This document shows positions 22,951-33,752 of a stretch of 64,000 bases of DNA, piece after piece. A model generated the notes under the pieces. The model made no database searches. It was given only the letters and a program-made list of their open reading frames with translations, and was not told the DNA's origin. The position numbers and the translations under genes are program-made. The stretch's first letter is position 1. Each line of letters begins with the position of its first letter. Source of the DNA: Zasmidium citrigriseum (Eukaryota; Ascomycota; Dothideomycetes; Mycosphaerellales; Mycosphaerellaceae); the NCBI GenBank assembly GCA_002786025.1, contig NHNW01000070.1:118080-182079 (forward strand), read 5' to 3'.

Positions 22951-23317
22951 CTTGTCGGTTGAATGCCGTCCGTCTCTCGAAGGTTGGATCTTGCTTTCAG
23001 GACATCAAAGGGCAAAAGAGTGGCGGAGAGGGTTGTGCAGGAAGCGGGTATTGTCGCAGAAATTCGAGGAGCGGCAGAAGCCCCGGTCGGCGAAACGTCG
23101 GGCCGGGAGACATTCACTCACGTCCCGTGCTGCATGCGGCCAAGGAACGAGTCATCTGCCGGCCGTACGGAGCGAAGGAGCAACAGATACAGAGTGATGT
23201 CGGCTCTGATGTGCTCCATGAAAGTGGAACCATGCATGAGGAAGGCAAGATCATGGAGCTTTCATTCTCTATCTAGACGCTGAATACCATGCCACCAACT
23301 CGCGTATCAGCCTACTC
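22951..23317. other. intergenic between two sub-group B genes
   Basis: About 370 bases: leader of the gene at 22950 and 3' region of the gene at 24364. No other gene seen. Confidence 0.4.
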
Positions 23318-24364
23318 TCAACGTGCTGTCTCTCGGGAGAACAATCGAAGATGCGATCTGCGAGGCCCGCGGACGTTCAGCTTCGTGGAAGGCCCATCGT
23401 CCCCCTTCTCTTCTCCATACATCTTCGAGCAGAAAGTCTGAATGCGGCTTGGGTGGGCATCGACAAACTGCCATGCGGCACCGGGTCTCTTGTCCTTCTC
23501 CGCAATCTTGTCGCTATCCTCGAGAAGGCCACGCAACCATCGGAGCTGTCATCGTCAGTGAGTAGTTTCTAGATCGTTGAAAGCCGTTGAACTTACGTTG
23601 TCTCTGGCCATTGCACCGTCACTCTTGAGCTCCTCGCCCGCATCGTACTCCTCCAGCCGTGTGTTGTGCGGCCGTAGCCACATTCCAGGCCACATACACA
23701 TCAGTGCCAGACGCCAGATTCTCCTGGTTTCCCAACCCTCAGCCAGCCCGTCCCGCAGTAGGCTTTCTGACACCTCGATGAGTGGTTTGAAGAAGGCCTT
23801 CGGTAGTTCGTCGTATATCGGCTCCCATTTGTCTTCACGCTTAGGACTCCAGGTGACAAGCTGCTTCGCATCCTTGGCCTTGAGATCGATCTTTGCTTCG
23901 GCATGTATGACAGATGTCCCTCTTCTTCCACAACGGTGCAATGCTGGAACGGAGAAGTCGGTCAAGATAGTCACTTTGCGAACAGAATCCAGAATATGGG
24001 TCGGCAGAAAGCGATCTTCTCGCTTTGGCCGGCCGCAGGTGATCAAAGACGAAAGAAGGCGAATGTCGACATGCTTGCTGAAGATCTCTCCCATCTCCTC
24101 ATTGGCCTGTTTGCAGGTCTGTCGCAGTCGGGCTTGTGGGCGGCAATCCAGGTATTTCGTGCGATATCGACGTTCGCGTAGCTCCAATCGAGGTTTCCAT
24201 TTGAAGAAGGACCATTCCAGGTCTCCATTGCGCGTGCTGGTGCAGACGGCGATGACCTGGAGCTGGCCTGTGGGCACGAGGTACTCCCAGATCCTGTCGC
24301 GGAGTTCTCGAGGGAGGGCCAGGAGACGACAGGGCTCGACTGCAGTTTCTGATGGCGTGGCCAT
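23318..24364 (-). CDS. 2EXR/F-box-like protein, two exons
   Basis: Exon 1 is 24364-23597 and exon 2 is 23545-23318; together they give 331 residues. The 51-nt intron (23596-23546) has a perfect donor GTAAGT, branch CTGAC and acceptor ACAG, phase 0. Motifs are ALPRELRDRIWEYLVP (16-31) and RQTCKQANEEMGEIF (81-95), then VRKVTILTDFSVP. The last exon contains WQFVDAHPSRIQTFCSK, aligning with WQWNAHERIRTFMAAIE of the upstream paralogue. The pair forms sub-group B, a tandem duplication on the minus strand. Function unknown beyond the F-box-like start. Confidence 0.8.
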
Positions 24365-25600
24365 TGCGGTTGTGGGGGAGATGGAGGTCGTTGTAGAAGT
24401 GAGAATGCTTCCCGAGAACGCCCTGGTCGCGGGCGTTTCGGCGGTGGCAGGCTTTTGCTTGGCAGCTGATGGGGCAGGCGCGCCAGTCGTGCCTTCTCAG
24501 CTAACAGCAGATCACCTGAATCGACGAACTACGTGATTGACTCCATAGTACAACTCATTGGAGTGGAGATGAAAAAACGGCGAGCACACACATTGAGGGC
24601 AGCTCATGCACGACTGAACGAAGCGATGGAAAAAGATGCATTCGATTCGTGACATGCTACAGGGACTTTTGATTGACCACCGCTACTCTTCGCATCTCCC
24701 TGGCCATTCTCAGCAAGAGGGCATGTCGAACTGTCTCCATCCTCTTCCTCATTTGCGTAGTCCAAAATAGCATTCGCGAAGACCGAATACTTCGAAGAAC
24801 CTGCAGTGATCATTAGCGACGAATAGAGAAGGCCAAGTGCGAGTGGAATGAAGACGGTCCCATCGACCAGCGGTAAACTTCATGTCCTCAGCAGTGACGA
24901 GCCCTGTCGGTCGAATGTTTGAATCATCATTAATGAGGGTTGAAGATTCCAGGGCTGCTAAGACTTATCATGAGAGAAGAAGCGCCGGGAGCAGCAAGAG
25001 GCACAGCCAGAGACTCGAGGAACGGATGTTGGGCCTGAAGATGCATATTAGCGAATAGATCCCCGTCCATGCATCCATGTTGAGGGAAGTATGAGATTCT
25101 CAATTTTTCAGAAGAGAGTTAATGAAGTCCCCAGTAGTGGCAAGCACCATAAGTTGGAAGTTTGAAATTGAGTCATCATAACAAGTGTGTGAGGGCGTGA
25201 GGGCTTCTGCTTACTTGCCGATGATGGTCGAGGTGGCTCGAAGAAAGGGGCAATCCCGGTGTGAGAAGCGAAGGAAGGTGCTCCGCTATGATTCCTCCAG
25301 CTGCAGAGTCGAACGATAGATCGTGGGCCTGTCGACGAACGTCAGCAGATCGATCTTCGCCAAAGCATGCGTTGTAAGAACCGTTGAAGGCTCTTGGTCA
25401 ATCAGAAAAGAGTTAAAGAAGTCCCCAGCGGTGGCAAGCACCGTTAGTTGGAAGTTTGAATTTGGGTCATCACAGCTGGTGTTTGAGGATGAAGAGCCGT
25501 CTGCAAACTTACCGATGCCGGCCAAGCTGGCTGGAAAGAACAGCCAGCTCTGATACAAGAGGCGGAGGGGGGTGTCTCGCCGAGGTCACTCTCGTCGAGG
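24365..25600 (-). pseudogene. two partial copies of the 3' end of the downstream 2EXR gene
   Basis: Two degenerate copies of the last intron region of the gene at 25601-26861 lie here, marked on the plus strand by GAAGTCCCCAG at 25123 and 25418 (the live gene has GAAGTCCCCAA at about 25854). Each copy keeps a donor-like site (GCAAGTAAG; GGTAAGTTTGC), the AAACTTCCAAC block and the GGGGACTTC block. Copy 2 also keeps the acceptor CTGCTGACGTTCGTCGACAG and, before the donor, a hydrophobic stretch like the membrane segment of the gene. Nothing upstream of that is preserved. The rest of the interval shows no gene. Confidence 0.5.
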
Positions 25601-26861
25601 TCACTCGTCTCGGATGTATGGTCCCGTCGGCAGGCATGTCGCAAGTGCTGGCAACGCCCCCGGACGAGCTTGCCCTTCAGACTGGCTCGGCGCAAGGGCC
25701 GTCCTCGGTTGGGTGGCGTGATGGTCGGCGAGGATAGTGCCATGGGTGGGCGCGGAAGAGGGTGTGGCAGCGTCGATCTGCGAACAAACGTCAGCAGATG
25801 AAACGGAAAGGTTTGAGCAGTGGAGTCCGGAAGTCTCGTGGTCAGCGAAGATTGAAGTCCCCAACGAGAGCAAGTCTCATCAGATGGAAGTTTGAGATTT
25901 GTTTTTGGTTTCATCATGGAAGTCCTGCAGAGTGTGAAGGTGGCGGCACACATACCTTGTCTTCTTGCTGGGCGCTGGGCCAGAGTGAGGCCAAGACGGC
26001 CAACGCCAGGACGAGAATCTCGCACAGATGAATCCTGGGCGATCTTGAATCCCGGCCAGCGGCGTTCCAGTTGGCCGCTTGGCGATATTCAACCAGCTCG
26101 TGCGACTGTGGAAGGAGTAGTCGCGCGTCGTTCATGTTGGTTGCACGAAGATCTCCAACCAGCTGCTCCCACTCGAGACCGCTCGTTGGACGGCAGTCGT
26201 ACGTGTCATTAGGCCGTTTGTGAGCCCAGGCGCCATATCCACCAGGCAAGACAAGAGCGACATCTAGAGGCTCTATCTCGAACCTATCCAGCGTCAAAGC
26301 GATGTCCTCTCCTCGCGAGTGGTATGTTGACGTCGGTGGATCGGTGATATCGATGCCTTGAAGTTGAATCTGCACAATGAGTCGCTCAAACCCCACCGGC
26401 TCCGGGAGGATGTCCCAGAGTATCTCGATGCCACTCTCGAAGATCTCATCAGCCGTCCTCTCCAGCGGTCCTGTCGAGAAATCGGGGTGGTCCTTGTCGT
26501 AGAGGCTGGTGTCAAAAGAGACGATCAAAAGTAGCTCTGTCGCGCCACGGAGAGGGTGGATTGTTGCTGAGCATAGGCGATTTCCACATGATGCGATCTT
26601 TCGAGATGTGCGAGGAGCACGGTACGGGAAAATGCGCTGGTGATGCACGAGGGTAATGCTCTTCCCGGACCTCTGCACCGCTTCCAGGTACTCCTTTCGT
26701 ACAGTCGTGTTGGTCGAGGTGATGGAGGAGCAGCGGTTGATGCGATGCCTGGCTTGGTTGTACACATGGCGGTCGAGGTCGATGTAGTAGTCGTAGATCA
26801 TGTCTCTGATCTCGCGAGGCAGGGAGGCGAGACCAATCTTTGCTGGATCGCGCGGCTGCAT
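25601..26861 (-). CDS. 2EXR/F-box-like protein with C-terminal membrane segment
   Basis: Exon 1 is 26861-25956 and exon 2 is 25777-25601; the product has 360 residues. The ATG at 26861 puts LASLPREIRDMIYDYY at residues 11-26; the frame is open further up but without similarity. A hydrophobic segment (CEILVLALAVLASLW, about 280-297) ends shortly before the donor GTATGT. The intron is long for this window (25955-25778, 178 nt) and ends CTGCTGACG...CGCAG. The final exon gives a Ala/Pro-rich tail. Intron use is inferred from the consensus sites and from the duplicated copies downstream that keep the same acceptor. It shares a bidirectional promoter with the next gene. Confidence 0.65.
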
Positions 26862-27168
26862 GGTCGCGTTAGCGTGCAGCAGGAGAGCAATGGGATGAGG
26901 TGGGAGTTTTGGTCGACTGTGAAGGCAAAGTTGAGCCGCGTGAGGGTGCGTGAGTTTGATGAAGTTGTTGATGATGCACGAGCGCGTGCAGAGGCCAGTG
27001 AATGGAATTGCGACAGCGGGAGTCTCAGGGGCAACACACGCGAGGCGGGGTCCGCACATGTCCGTCCGTCGCTAGCGGCTTTGGCTCCTTCCACACACGA
27101 CTGCTTCACAATTTACCACTCCGATTTCGGCCGTCCTCTCCAAATCATATCTGCGTCTGAGGCAAACC
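26862..27168. promoter_or_regulatory. bidirectional promoter region
   Basis: 307 bases between the divergent ATGs at 26861 (minus) and 27169 (plus). No TATA consensus stands out. Confidence 0.35.
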
Positions 27169-28701
27169 ATGACAAGCATCAAGAAGCTAAATCGGAAAGA
27201 GAAGGCGAGAAAAGAGGCGCAGCGGAGAGCTAGAGACAAGCGAGAGTCAGCGAACAGGGCCAGGCGCAGGAGCCTCGAGAAGTCGCGGATCCTGGAGCTC
27301 CAGAAGTATGCAGAGAAGTTCAATGTGGGCTTCCGGGATGCTGTTGTCGGAGTGGCTACCCTTTGTCTGCGGGAGACAATGGCAAGGCTCTCTCGTATTG
27401 TCAAGATAAAGACGGAGGGTTTCTTTGAGAAGTACGTGTGGCTGGACGAAGAACAATCGGAGAATCTGGACATCCGATCCCGCAAGAATGAAGAGGAAGA
27501 GGAGCAGGATCGAAATGCGTGCAACGAGCATGACGGGAGACAGACCGGCGAGGACTGTTCCAGGACTGGATTCCTGGACCTCCCTCGCGAACTACGAGAT
27601 CTGATCTATCACTTCACGACGCTTGCCGACCCTCCCATCCTCGAGATCAAGAACGAAAGCTCCAGGCTGCTCAAGCGCAACGATATCGTTGCCTCCTGCC
27701 GTCAGATGAAGCAAGAGTACGAGCATTTCCTGGAAGGACAGTCGCAAATACGACCATTGCAGTACGTTCTCCAACCAAGAGCCATTCTGTCTGATACTAA
27801 CCTCGATCAAAGACACATTACCATTAAGCGATTCCCACACGAACCGGAGCCTTTGTCGATCCCAGCGAATGTTCGAGATCTATACCTTGTGTGTAACATG
27901 GACTGTCGTCTCAATTACCACTTCGATCCCTTCTTGCGGTTACTAAACAAGGCCCTCGAGAAGCTGGACAGCCTCGACACGATCCTGATCGAATTCAATG
28001 CAGTGCATCTACCTTGCGAATGCTCGCAATGCGTGTACCCGCACAATGCCGGCGATGCCGACAGGTTGCGCAGGGCCGCGGCGCGGCACATGGCGAAGCG
28101 AGGTGTCTCTGTTGGTTTGAAGACTTCTTGGCCGAAGGAGTACCTGTGCCGGCACTGCAGGTATGTTAGGGAAGTAATGACGGGTGCGGGAGAGACAACG
28201 AGCAGCGGTAGCATGACACTTGGAGGCTTCCTTTTCGCCAGACAGGAGTGCATCATGACGGCCGGAGGATGGGGAGTCATGCACGCGAAGGAAATGTCGA
28301 AGCAGCCCAGCAGTGGAGATCTGGTTAGCGGAGACCATCCAACATACTACATCGCCGACGCCCACTCAATCAGGTTCTGTCACCTGAGTACCGCGGCAGA
28401 CGATACCTGGACGGCACTCATGGACGACCTGAAGATCCGGACGCCGCCTCCTCAGGACACTGGTGGAGACGAAAAGCTGATCCGAATCGCCTGCACGCTG
28501 GTTGAGATGTACGTCTGGATTACGGAGTACGGGAGATTGTTGTGGACCGTTAGCGTTCTCGTGGCGTTCGTTGGGCATTGTTTGCTCCGCCTTTCCACAG
28601 ATCTACTTGATGGAATGGGCGCATTGGAGTTCGTGTATTCATCCATCGCGTTGGCTACTATCTCCCTTGTCATCGCTGCAGGAGTTGAGCAGTGGACTTA
28701 G
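27169..28701 (+). CDS. 2EXR/F-box-like protein with basic N-terminus, CxC...CxxC and membrane segments
   Basis: Exons 27169-27761 and 27813-28701 encode 493 residues. The 51-nt intron has donor GTACGT, branch ACTAAC and acceptor AAAG. It is a multiple of three and lacks stops, so the unspliced frame also reads through (510 residues), but the paralogue at 29180 has an intron at the same codon. The N-terminus (5-50) is a strongly basic helix (KKLNRKEKARKEAQRR), absent from the paralogue. LPRELRDLIY lies at 138-147. Cys residues at 266, 268, 271, 310 and 313 form a possible metal site. Hydrophobic segments near the end (WTVSVLVAFVGHCLL; YSSIALATISLVIAAGV) suggest membrane anchoring. Confidence 0.75.
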   Translation: MTSIKKLNRKEKARKEAQRRARDKRESANRARRRSLEKSRILELQKYAEKFNVGFRDAVVGVATLCLRETMARLSRIVKIKTEGFFEKYVWLDEEQSENLDIRSRKNEEEEEQDRNACNEHDGRQTGEDCSRTGFLDLPRELRDLIYHFTTLADPPILEIKNESSRLLKRNDIVASCRQMKQEYEHFLEGQSQIRPLQYVLQPRAILSDTNLDQRHITIKRFPHEPEPLSIPANVRDLYLVCNMDCRLNYHFDPFLRLLNKALEKLDSLDTILIEFNAVHLPCECSQCVYPHNAGDADRLRRAAARHMAKRGVSVGLKTSWPKEYLCRHCRYVREVMTGAGETTSSGSMTLGGFLFARQECIMTAGGWGVMHAKEMSKQPSSGDLVSGDHPTYYIADAHSIRFCHLSTAADDTWTALMDDLKIRTPPPQDTGGDEKLIRIACTLVEMYVWITEYGRLLWTVSVLVAFVGHCLLRLSTDLLDGMGALEFVYSSIALATISLVIAAGVEQWT

Positions 28702-29179
28702 TGGAGGGCACGGCCACGGTTGAGGGCGGATCTGATCGACCTCTAGCTCGATGTTGTGGGGGTATGCAATCCTCTGGGATACATTCCATACGCTCGCCGG
28801 CTTACCGCGTACTGCTGGAGTGTCGTCTTCGTCTGGATGTGGTGGCTTGTTGTAGGATGGAGAATATGATGACTGGTCTGAGGGAAGAGAGGGAGTACCG
28901 CGAGGTCTCCGGTCGTAGATCAGGGTTTTAGAGCAGGCAACGGCGATGCTAGAGATCGAACGTTTATCACTGGTTGATAAGGTAGTGTAAAATTATCTGC
29001 GGAAAGTGAATCGCCTTCTCGCCTCCCGTAGCGTCACATGGGACTGGTGAGCGGCCCGCCCTTCACTAGCGGCATCTCTTCAAGCCCAACCTAAAATTTT
29101 CCCGACCGCATCTCTCCGTCCAACATCTCCATCCGCGCAACCATCCACAACCACAGAACATTCAATCAACGCAGTAACA
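28702..29179. other. intergenic, promoter of the next gene
   Basis: No gene seen. The last 80 bases are a C/A-rich leader before the ATG at 29180. Confidence 0.4.
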
Positions 29180-30523
29180 ATGGAGAGCGAGATCAGAACA
29201 GTGGAGTGCAGGTTCCTCAGCTTGCCTCGAGAGCTGCGCGACATCATCTACTACCTCGCCACCGTCGCAGATCCGCCAGTCGTGCGCAACAATGATGGAA
29301 ACATCACTATCATCAAGCGCAATGGCCTCGCCGGCGTCTCTCGCCAGATCGCCGAGGAGTATGGAAAGTCGCTCCGCGAAGACCGCGACAACCTGCCATT
29401 GCAGTAAGTATCCTCCTCACCCAAGATGGCGTCATCACTAACATGAAATAGCCATATCAGGATACATCAATGCATCGACGACAGACGGCGAGTCTTCATC
29501 CCTCAACACGTCCAAGACTTATACCTCGTCTACGACCTCGAGTGCCACAAAATGCTACGCTTCAGTTTCGAGGCCGACATGAAGATCATCCGCAAAGCCA
29601 TCAACAGGCTTCCTAATCTCGACAGAGTCGTCGTCAAGTTCAACCCGATCGACTGCATCTGCATCTGCACAAGCACTGCCTCACACTTGCATGGTCCTGC
29701 GCGCATCCAAAATGCCCTGCGCCAGGCCGTCGTTCGCTTTCTCGCTGGTTTCGGCTACCCCGTTGGATTCGCCACAGCCTGGGACGACTATACCATCTGC
29801 GGATTCTGCGTATTGGTGAGAGAGATACTACGGCGGGGTGGAGCTGGATACGGGCCCGTTCGCTGGACACTGGGCGGGTTCATGCTAGCTCGTGAGGAGG
29901 CTATCGTGACTGCTGGAAACTGGGGCGTGTACCATGGCAAGACTATGACCAAGCGTTCCGTCAAGCGAGCGCTGAAAGACGAGGATGCCAGCAAGAAGCG
30001 ACCGACGTACCACATCGACCCTGAGAACTCGACCAGCTTTGACCAACTCGATCCGACAGAAGAGGGACATGCCAAATGGGCCTCACTGAGCTCCGAGCTC
30101 AAGCTCCCAAGACAGGTGCCAGAACCAACACCGTGGACCAATGGCTTTCTCAAGACCATCTGCTGCATGATGGATATGGCGATTTGGTACTACGAACGCC
30201 TGTTTCCACTCCTCCTCGCCGGACTGGCCATTGCCGCGACAAGCGTGATCTTGCTGGGTGTGCTTACGCCTTTGAGATGGTCAACGATCCTCATTCTTGG
30301 CGGTGATATCTTTGTCTTGTGTCCCATCTTGATGTATCTTGCTTCGAACCAGTACGCAATGAGTCTGGCCGAGCAGATCGTGGATTGCCTGTACGGGAAC
30401 CTCTTGCCAGGCCTGGGCAAGCTTGCACAACAGGGACTACTCTACGTTATCGAGCATCCGTCGTGGTTGATGATGTTGCCACTTGCGCTGCTCTACTGGT
30501 CGTTGGCGGAGCTTTGGGAGTAG
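29180..30523 (+). CDS. 2EXR/F-box-like protein with CxC...CxxC and membrane segments
   Basis: Exons 29180-29403 and 29452-30523 encode 431 residues. The 48-nt intron has donor GTAAGT, branch CACTAAC and acceptor ATAG, and interrupts the codon of a His after NLPL, the same place as in the gene at 27169. LPRELRDIIYYLA is at 15-27. The cysteine pattern CICIC ... ICGFC matches the upstream paralogue, as does GGFMLAREEAIVTAGNWGV. Three hydrophobic segments follow near the C-terminus (LLLAGLAIAATSVILLGV; ILILGGDIFVLCPILMYLA; WLMMLPLALLYWSLAEL). A tandem duplicate of the previous gene without its basic N-terminal extension. Confidence 0.8.
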
Positions 30524-31331
30524 GGAGTCGTGTTTCAGGGCCGGATTTTGAGACTGCGGAGCTGGCAAGAGGGAGCAGTAGGGTTGACAACAGAATCAGA
30601 ACCTAAGATTAGCGATGAGGAAAAGTTGGCTTGATGGGGATTTGGAATGATAGGTCTTTCAAGCTGTTTGAGGAGAAACCAAGCCTGGTGAGAAGGGTGT
30701 AGATATCGAAGTCGGTTCTCTCTGCTGAAGAAAACGGCATCTAGAATAGAATGTGCCGCATGCGGACAATGCGTGCAAATTCTCTTTAAGCCTAATGTCG
30801 CACGAAACGCGAAGACACCCTAATTCCTTTCCCTTTGTTTCAGCTCAATCATCAGTTTCATTCAGCCCATCCCAATTATCTGACTCCATTCCCATCGGCT
30901 GCAAAATCGTCACTCCAGACTCCATTCCTCCGTTCTCACCATCGTCCGCACCTCTCAGGCATTCCAACTATCCCCAGCGGCGTACTTTTCTATTACAATA
31001 ATTAGGCCGATGAGACCACATCGGGTCATTCAAAGTATGGTTCTTCAGGCTGCTCCACCTTCATCTCGCAATCCATGATCCCCGTCAGACCATCATGGCA
31101 GGATCGAATGGCGTTGATAGAGGCTGAGCAGCTGAAGATGGAAGGTGGGAAAGAGGTGTTACCTGTATTCGTAGGGCTGCTCAATCCGCCGGAGTCAAGC
31201 ATGAAGTCTGACACTTTCAACTGTCTTTGACGCAAACGAGGTAGAAAGCCGTCCCGAGAGTATACAGGCCTACATTTCAATGTTTAAGTATGGAGTCGTT
31301 CCCCCCTTCAAAATGGCCTTCCGTGGATACG
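30524..31331. other. intergenic
   Basis: Between convergent genes. Short frames at 30753-31001 (plus, 82 codons) and 31026-31280 (minus, 84 codons) have no motif; neither is convincing. Confidence 0.35.
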
Positions 31332-32042
31332 TTACAGGCCTCGAACATGCGCCGGCTCGCCAACATATGGCCACGGCAGACCCATTCCCTCCAGAATCTC
31401 CACGACCTCCTCGACAGTATCCGCGCACCAGCCCATAGTCTCGACAATCTCCTTCAAAGCCTCCGGTGCCTTCTTCCCAAACTCCTCGACCTGCTCCTTA
31501 TCTGTCTTCGTGAACTCAGGCGTCTCGTCTCCATCTTCCACAAAAGCCGGCCGCTCAACCCACTCAATCAAGACCTCTCCTCCCTTCCTCCTCTCCACCT
31601 TCATCGCACAAGCAGCTCGATACTGCACTTCATAATCATCCTCATACCCAGCAACGCCCCGATCGACCCTCACCACCATCTTCCTCATCCCCTCCACAAA
31701 CCCCCTCGGCACGAGTCTCGGAACAGGATACCTCGCCGGCGGACTCACGTCACAGACCTCCTTGTGCACAAAATGCCAGTCCTTGCACGACGAAGTGACG
31801 GTGAACTCGTTGATGGCGAAGAACCTCTCAGCGGCCTCAGTGGCGACTTGCTTGCTGGTCTTGACGAGGGCGTCGAATTGATGGATTTGCGGGAGGTTGA
31901 TGCCGACTGGGAGAAGCCAGAATTTGGGAGCTTGATGGGGCGTGAAGAGCGTGATGGGCGTAGGCGCGGTGAGGAGGAGGCTCCAGATGCGGTCGCGAAG
32001 TTCGCGCGGGAGGATGTCGAGGTCGCCGGCGGAGGAAGTCAT
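31332..32042 (-). CDS. 2EXR/F-box-like protein
   Basis: A 236-residue single-exon gene. The ATG at 32042 puts DILPRELRDRIWSLLL at residues 9-24; the frame is open upstream to 32231 but shows no similarity. KTSKQVATEAAERFFAINEF (61-80) is the second family block, followed by MRKMVVRVDRGVAG. A C-terminal helix has TKTDKEQVEEFGKKAPEAL and ends with a stretch comparable with the tails of the genes at 37495 and 39185 (VVEILEGMGLPWP beside IANRIGMPM and GLAQGMGIPM). A longer plus-strand frame (31290-32555) is its antisense. First of seven minus-strand genes. Confidence 0.8.
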   Translation of the reverse strand: MTSSAGDLDILPRELRDRIWSLLLTAPTPITLFTPHQAPKFWLLPVGINLPQIHQFDALVKTSKQVATEAAERFFAINEFTVTSSCKDWHFVHKEVCDVSPPARYPVPRLVPRGFVEGMRKMVVRVDRGVAGYEDDYEVQYRAACAMKVERRKGGEVLIEWVERPAFVEDGDETPEFTKTDKEQVEEFGKKAPEALKEIVETMGWCADTVEEVVEILEGMGLPWPYVGEPAHVRGL

Positions 32043-32504
32043 CGTTGCGTGAAGTTTTGTATTGTTTTCGAGGCGTTCTCCTTGAGATTTGAATGGGCTA
32101 TGCGATCTGAATGGTTGTTGGAGGGTTGTTGGCGAGATTGTGTCATGGGGATAGAAGCGGAGGAATTGGGTGAAGTTTGGATTTCGCTTCAGGAGGTCGG
32201 TGGCAGGCCGCAGATGATTGGCTTCACGCATGAGAGCAAGAATGGGGCAATTATCATGGGGCTTAGGAGCCGTGGGTTTGCATTGCGATGTCTACTTGTG
32301 TTGGAAAAGAGAAAAAGAGCGAATCCGCACTTCCCTCTAATTCCATGTGGCTTATATGGCTCATTTCAACAACTTGTGTATCCTCCTTTCTCAAACCCGT
32401 CGAACGTAGCATTCTACTCATCGACTGGTTATCGAAGTCTCCCCAGCCACGTCACTTCCGACCACGCATCCTCTGTCCTCGAGCTCGATATACTATGCCG
32501 TTGC
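32043..32504. other. intergenic between two sub-group D genes
   Basis: Leader of the gene at 32042 and 3' region of the next. No other gene seen. Confidence 0.4.
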
Positions 32505-33164
32505 CTAGGCGAAGCGCTTCTGAACGGACTGCAGGATGGGGATGACCTGCTGTAGCATCTGGAGGCCCCAAGGCTGACCATTCATCGCGTGTGCCAATGC
32601 AAGATAGCCCCCGTCAATCACATCGTCATTCTCGGTGTCCACAACTTCCTCAGGCTCCATCCAAAAGTGGGCGTTACGCTTGAACATGACACCGGCCTCG
32701 TCCGCGTTACGCTTGATCATGACACTGGCCTTAACACGAGGACTATCGACTTTCATCACCTGTAGCCGGAGACGAGTCTCGATGCTGACACGACGCATGT
32801 TGTTGATGAAGGGCTCGGGCAGGCGATGGAAGCGTCCCCCGAAGCCATCTATCATCTGCATCATGGTTTCGTAGTCGGACTCCTTGATGACGAACTGGTT
32901 GACGCGGAAGAAAGAATCCGAGGCCTCTTCTCGGACTTGCTTGTTGGTAGTACCCAAGGCGAGGTGGCAGTCTAGAGCTGACTTGAAGCCCTGATCACCA
33001 GTTAAATGGGCATCTGGTCCCCTGTAGATGTATAGTTTGGCGCCATGGTCCGGGGTGCCCACGCGAAACTCGGTGCCCGCGTCGAGGGCGTAGTCGAAGA
33101 CCTTGTCGCGCAACTCTCGTGGCAGCTTGTGCAAGAGCGGACAGTCGACGCTTGACGACGCCAT
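32505..33164 (-). CDS. 2EXR/F-box-like protein
   Basis: 219 residues from the ATG at 33164. CPLLHKLPRELRDKVFDYAL (8-27) and TTNKQVREEASDSFFRVNQF (72-91) are near-textbook for the family. Then come MRRVSIETRLRLQVM and KRNADEAGVMFKRNAHFW, a small internal repetition of KRNA. The tail is WGLQMLQQVIPILQSV. An intron may lie in the 5'-UTR, since an acceptor-like CTCACAG precedes the ATG. Closest relatives are the next two genes upstream on this strand (33753 and 35117). Confidence 0.8.
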   Translation of the reverse strand: MASSSVDCPLLHKLPRELRDKVFDYALDAGTEFRVGTPDHGAKLYIYRGPDAHLTGDQGFKSALDCHLALGTTNKQVREEASDSFFRVNQFVIKESDYETMMQMIDGFGGRFHRLPEPFINNMRRVSIETRLRLQVMKVDSPRVKASVMIKRNADEAGVMFKRNAHFWMEPEEVVDTENDDVIDGGYLALAHAMNGQPWGLQMLQQVIPILQSVQKRFA

Positions 33165-33752
33165 GCCAGGCGTAGAATCTGTGAGGGAGATCAGCACTGG
33201 AGGAAGTCGCTTTCTAGCGGACTCGAATACCTGGGGAGTCTGATTGCTCGTCCGATGTGTTTTGAACGACGTCTGCCGCACTATCTGGGGCCGTTCTGGG
33301 AGGGGCTGAAGCTGCCATCGATGCAGAGTCTTTGACGTGGTGATGTCCAAGACTTGGCAGTGCGAGAATGGAAGCAGAAGTAGGAAGCTTTGCGAATGTG
33401 GCACGTGCGCGCTACCCCGGCGACCCCTGAAAGCGGGTCCAGCTGAATATTCACGATCCAGGCGATCTTTGGTGTTAACGAAGTGGTAAACTTTGACAGG
33501 AGCCCTAGAAACGTGTACTGGATTGAATCAAATCATTCAGAAAAGGGTGGATTACTAGCTACCGTGCAGCATTGCTCAAACCCACACCAACGTCCCGCGA
33601 AGCTCGAACCACTGTTCCAGCGTCCGCCTTCGCCGTCGCTCACGGTGCACAGGACTTGAGACTTAGTGTCCTCCGCGCGTTGCGAACCAGTCCAAGTTCA
33701 AGCCCTGGCACTTCGTTGCCATGGAGTTGTGTTCTCGAGTGCGCTCGTGATG
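33165..33752. other. intergenic
   Basis: About 590 bases with leader of the gene at 33164; no gene seen. Confidence 0.4.

Noticed and set aside
23577..24536. 319-codon plus-strand frame
   Set aside because: Antisense of the spliced 2EXR gene at 23318-24364, which has the family motifs.
31290..32555. 421-codon plus-strand frame
   Set aside because: Antisense of the 2EXR gene at 31332-32042 and its leader; Leu/Pro-rich mirror of the real frame.
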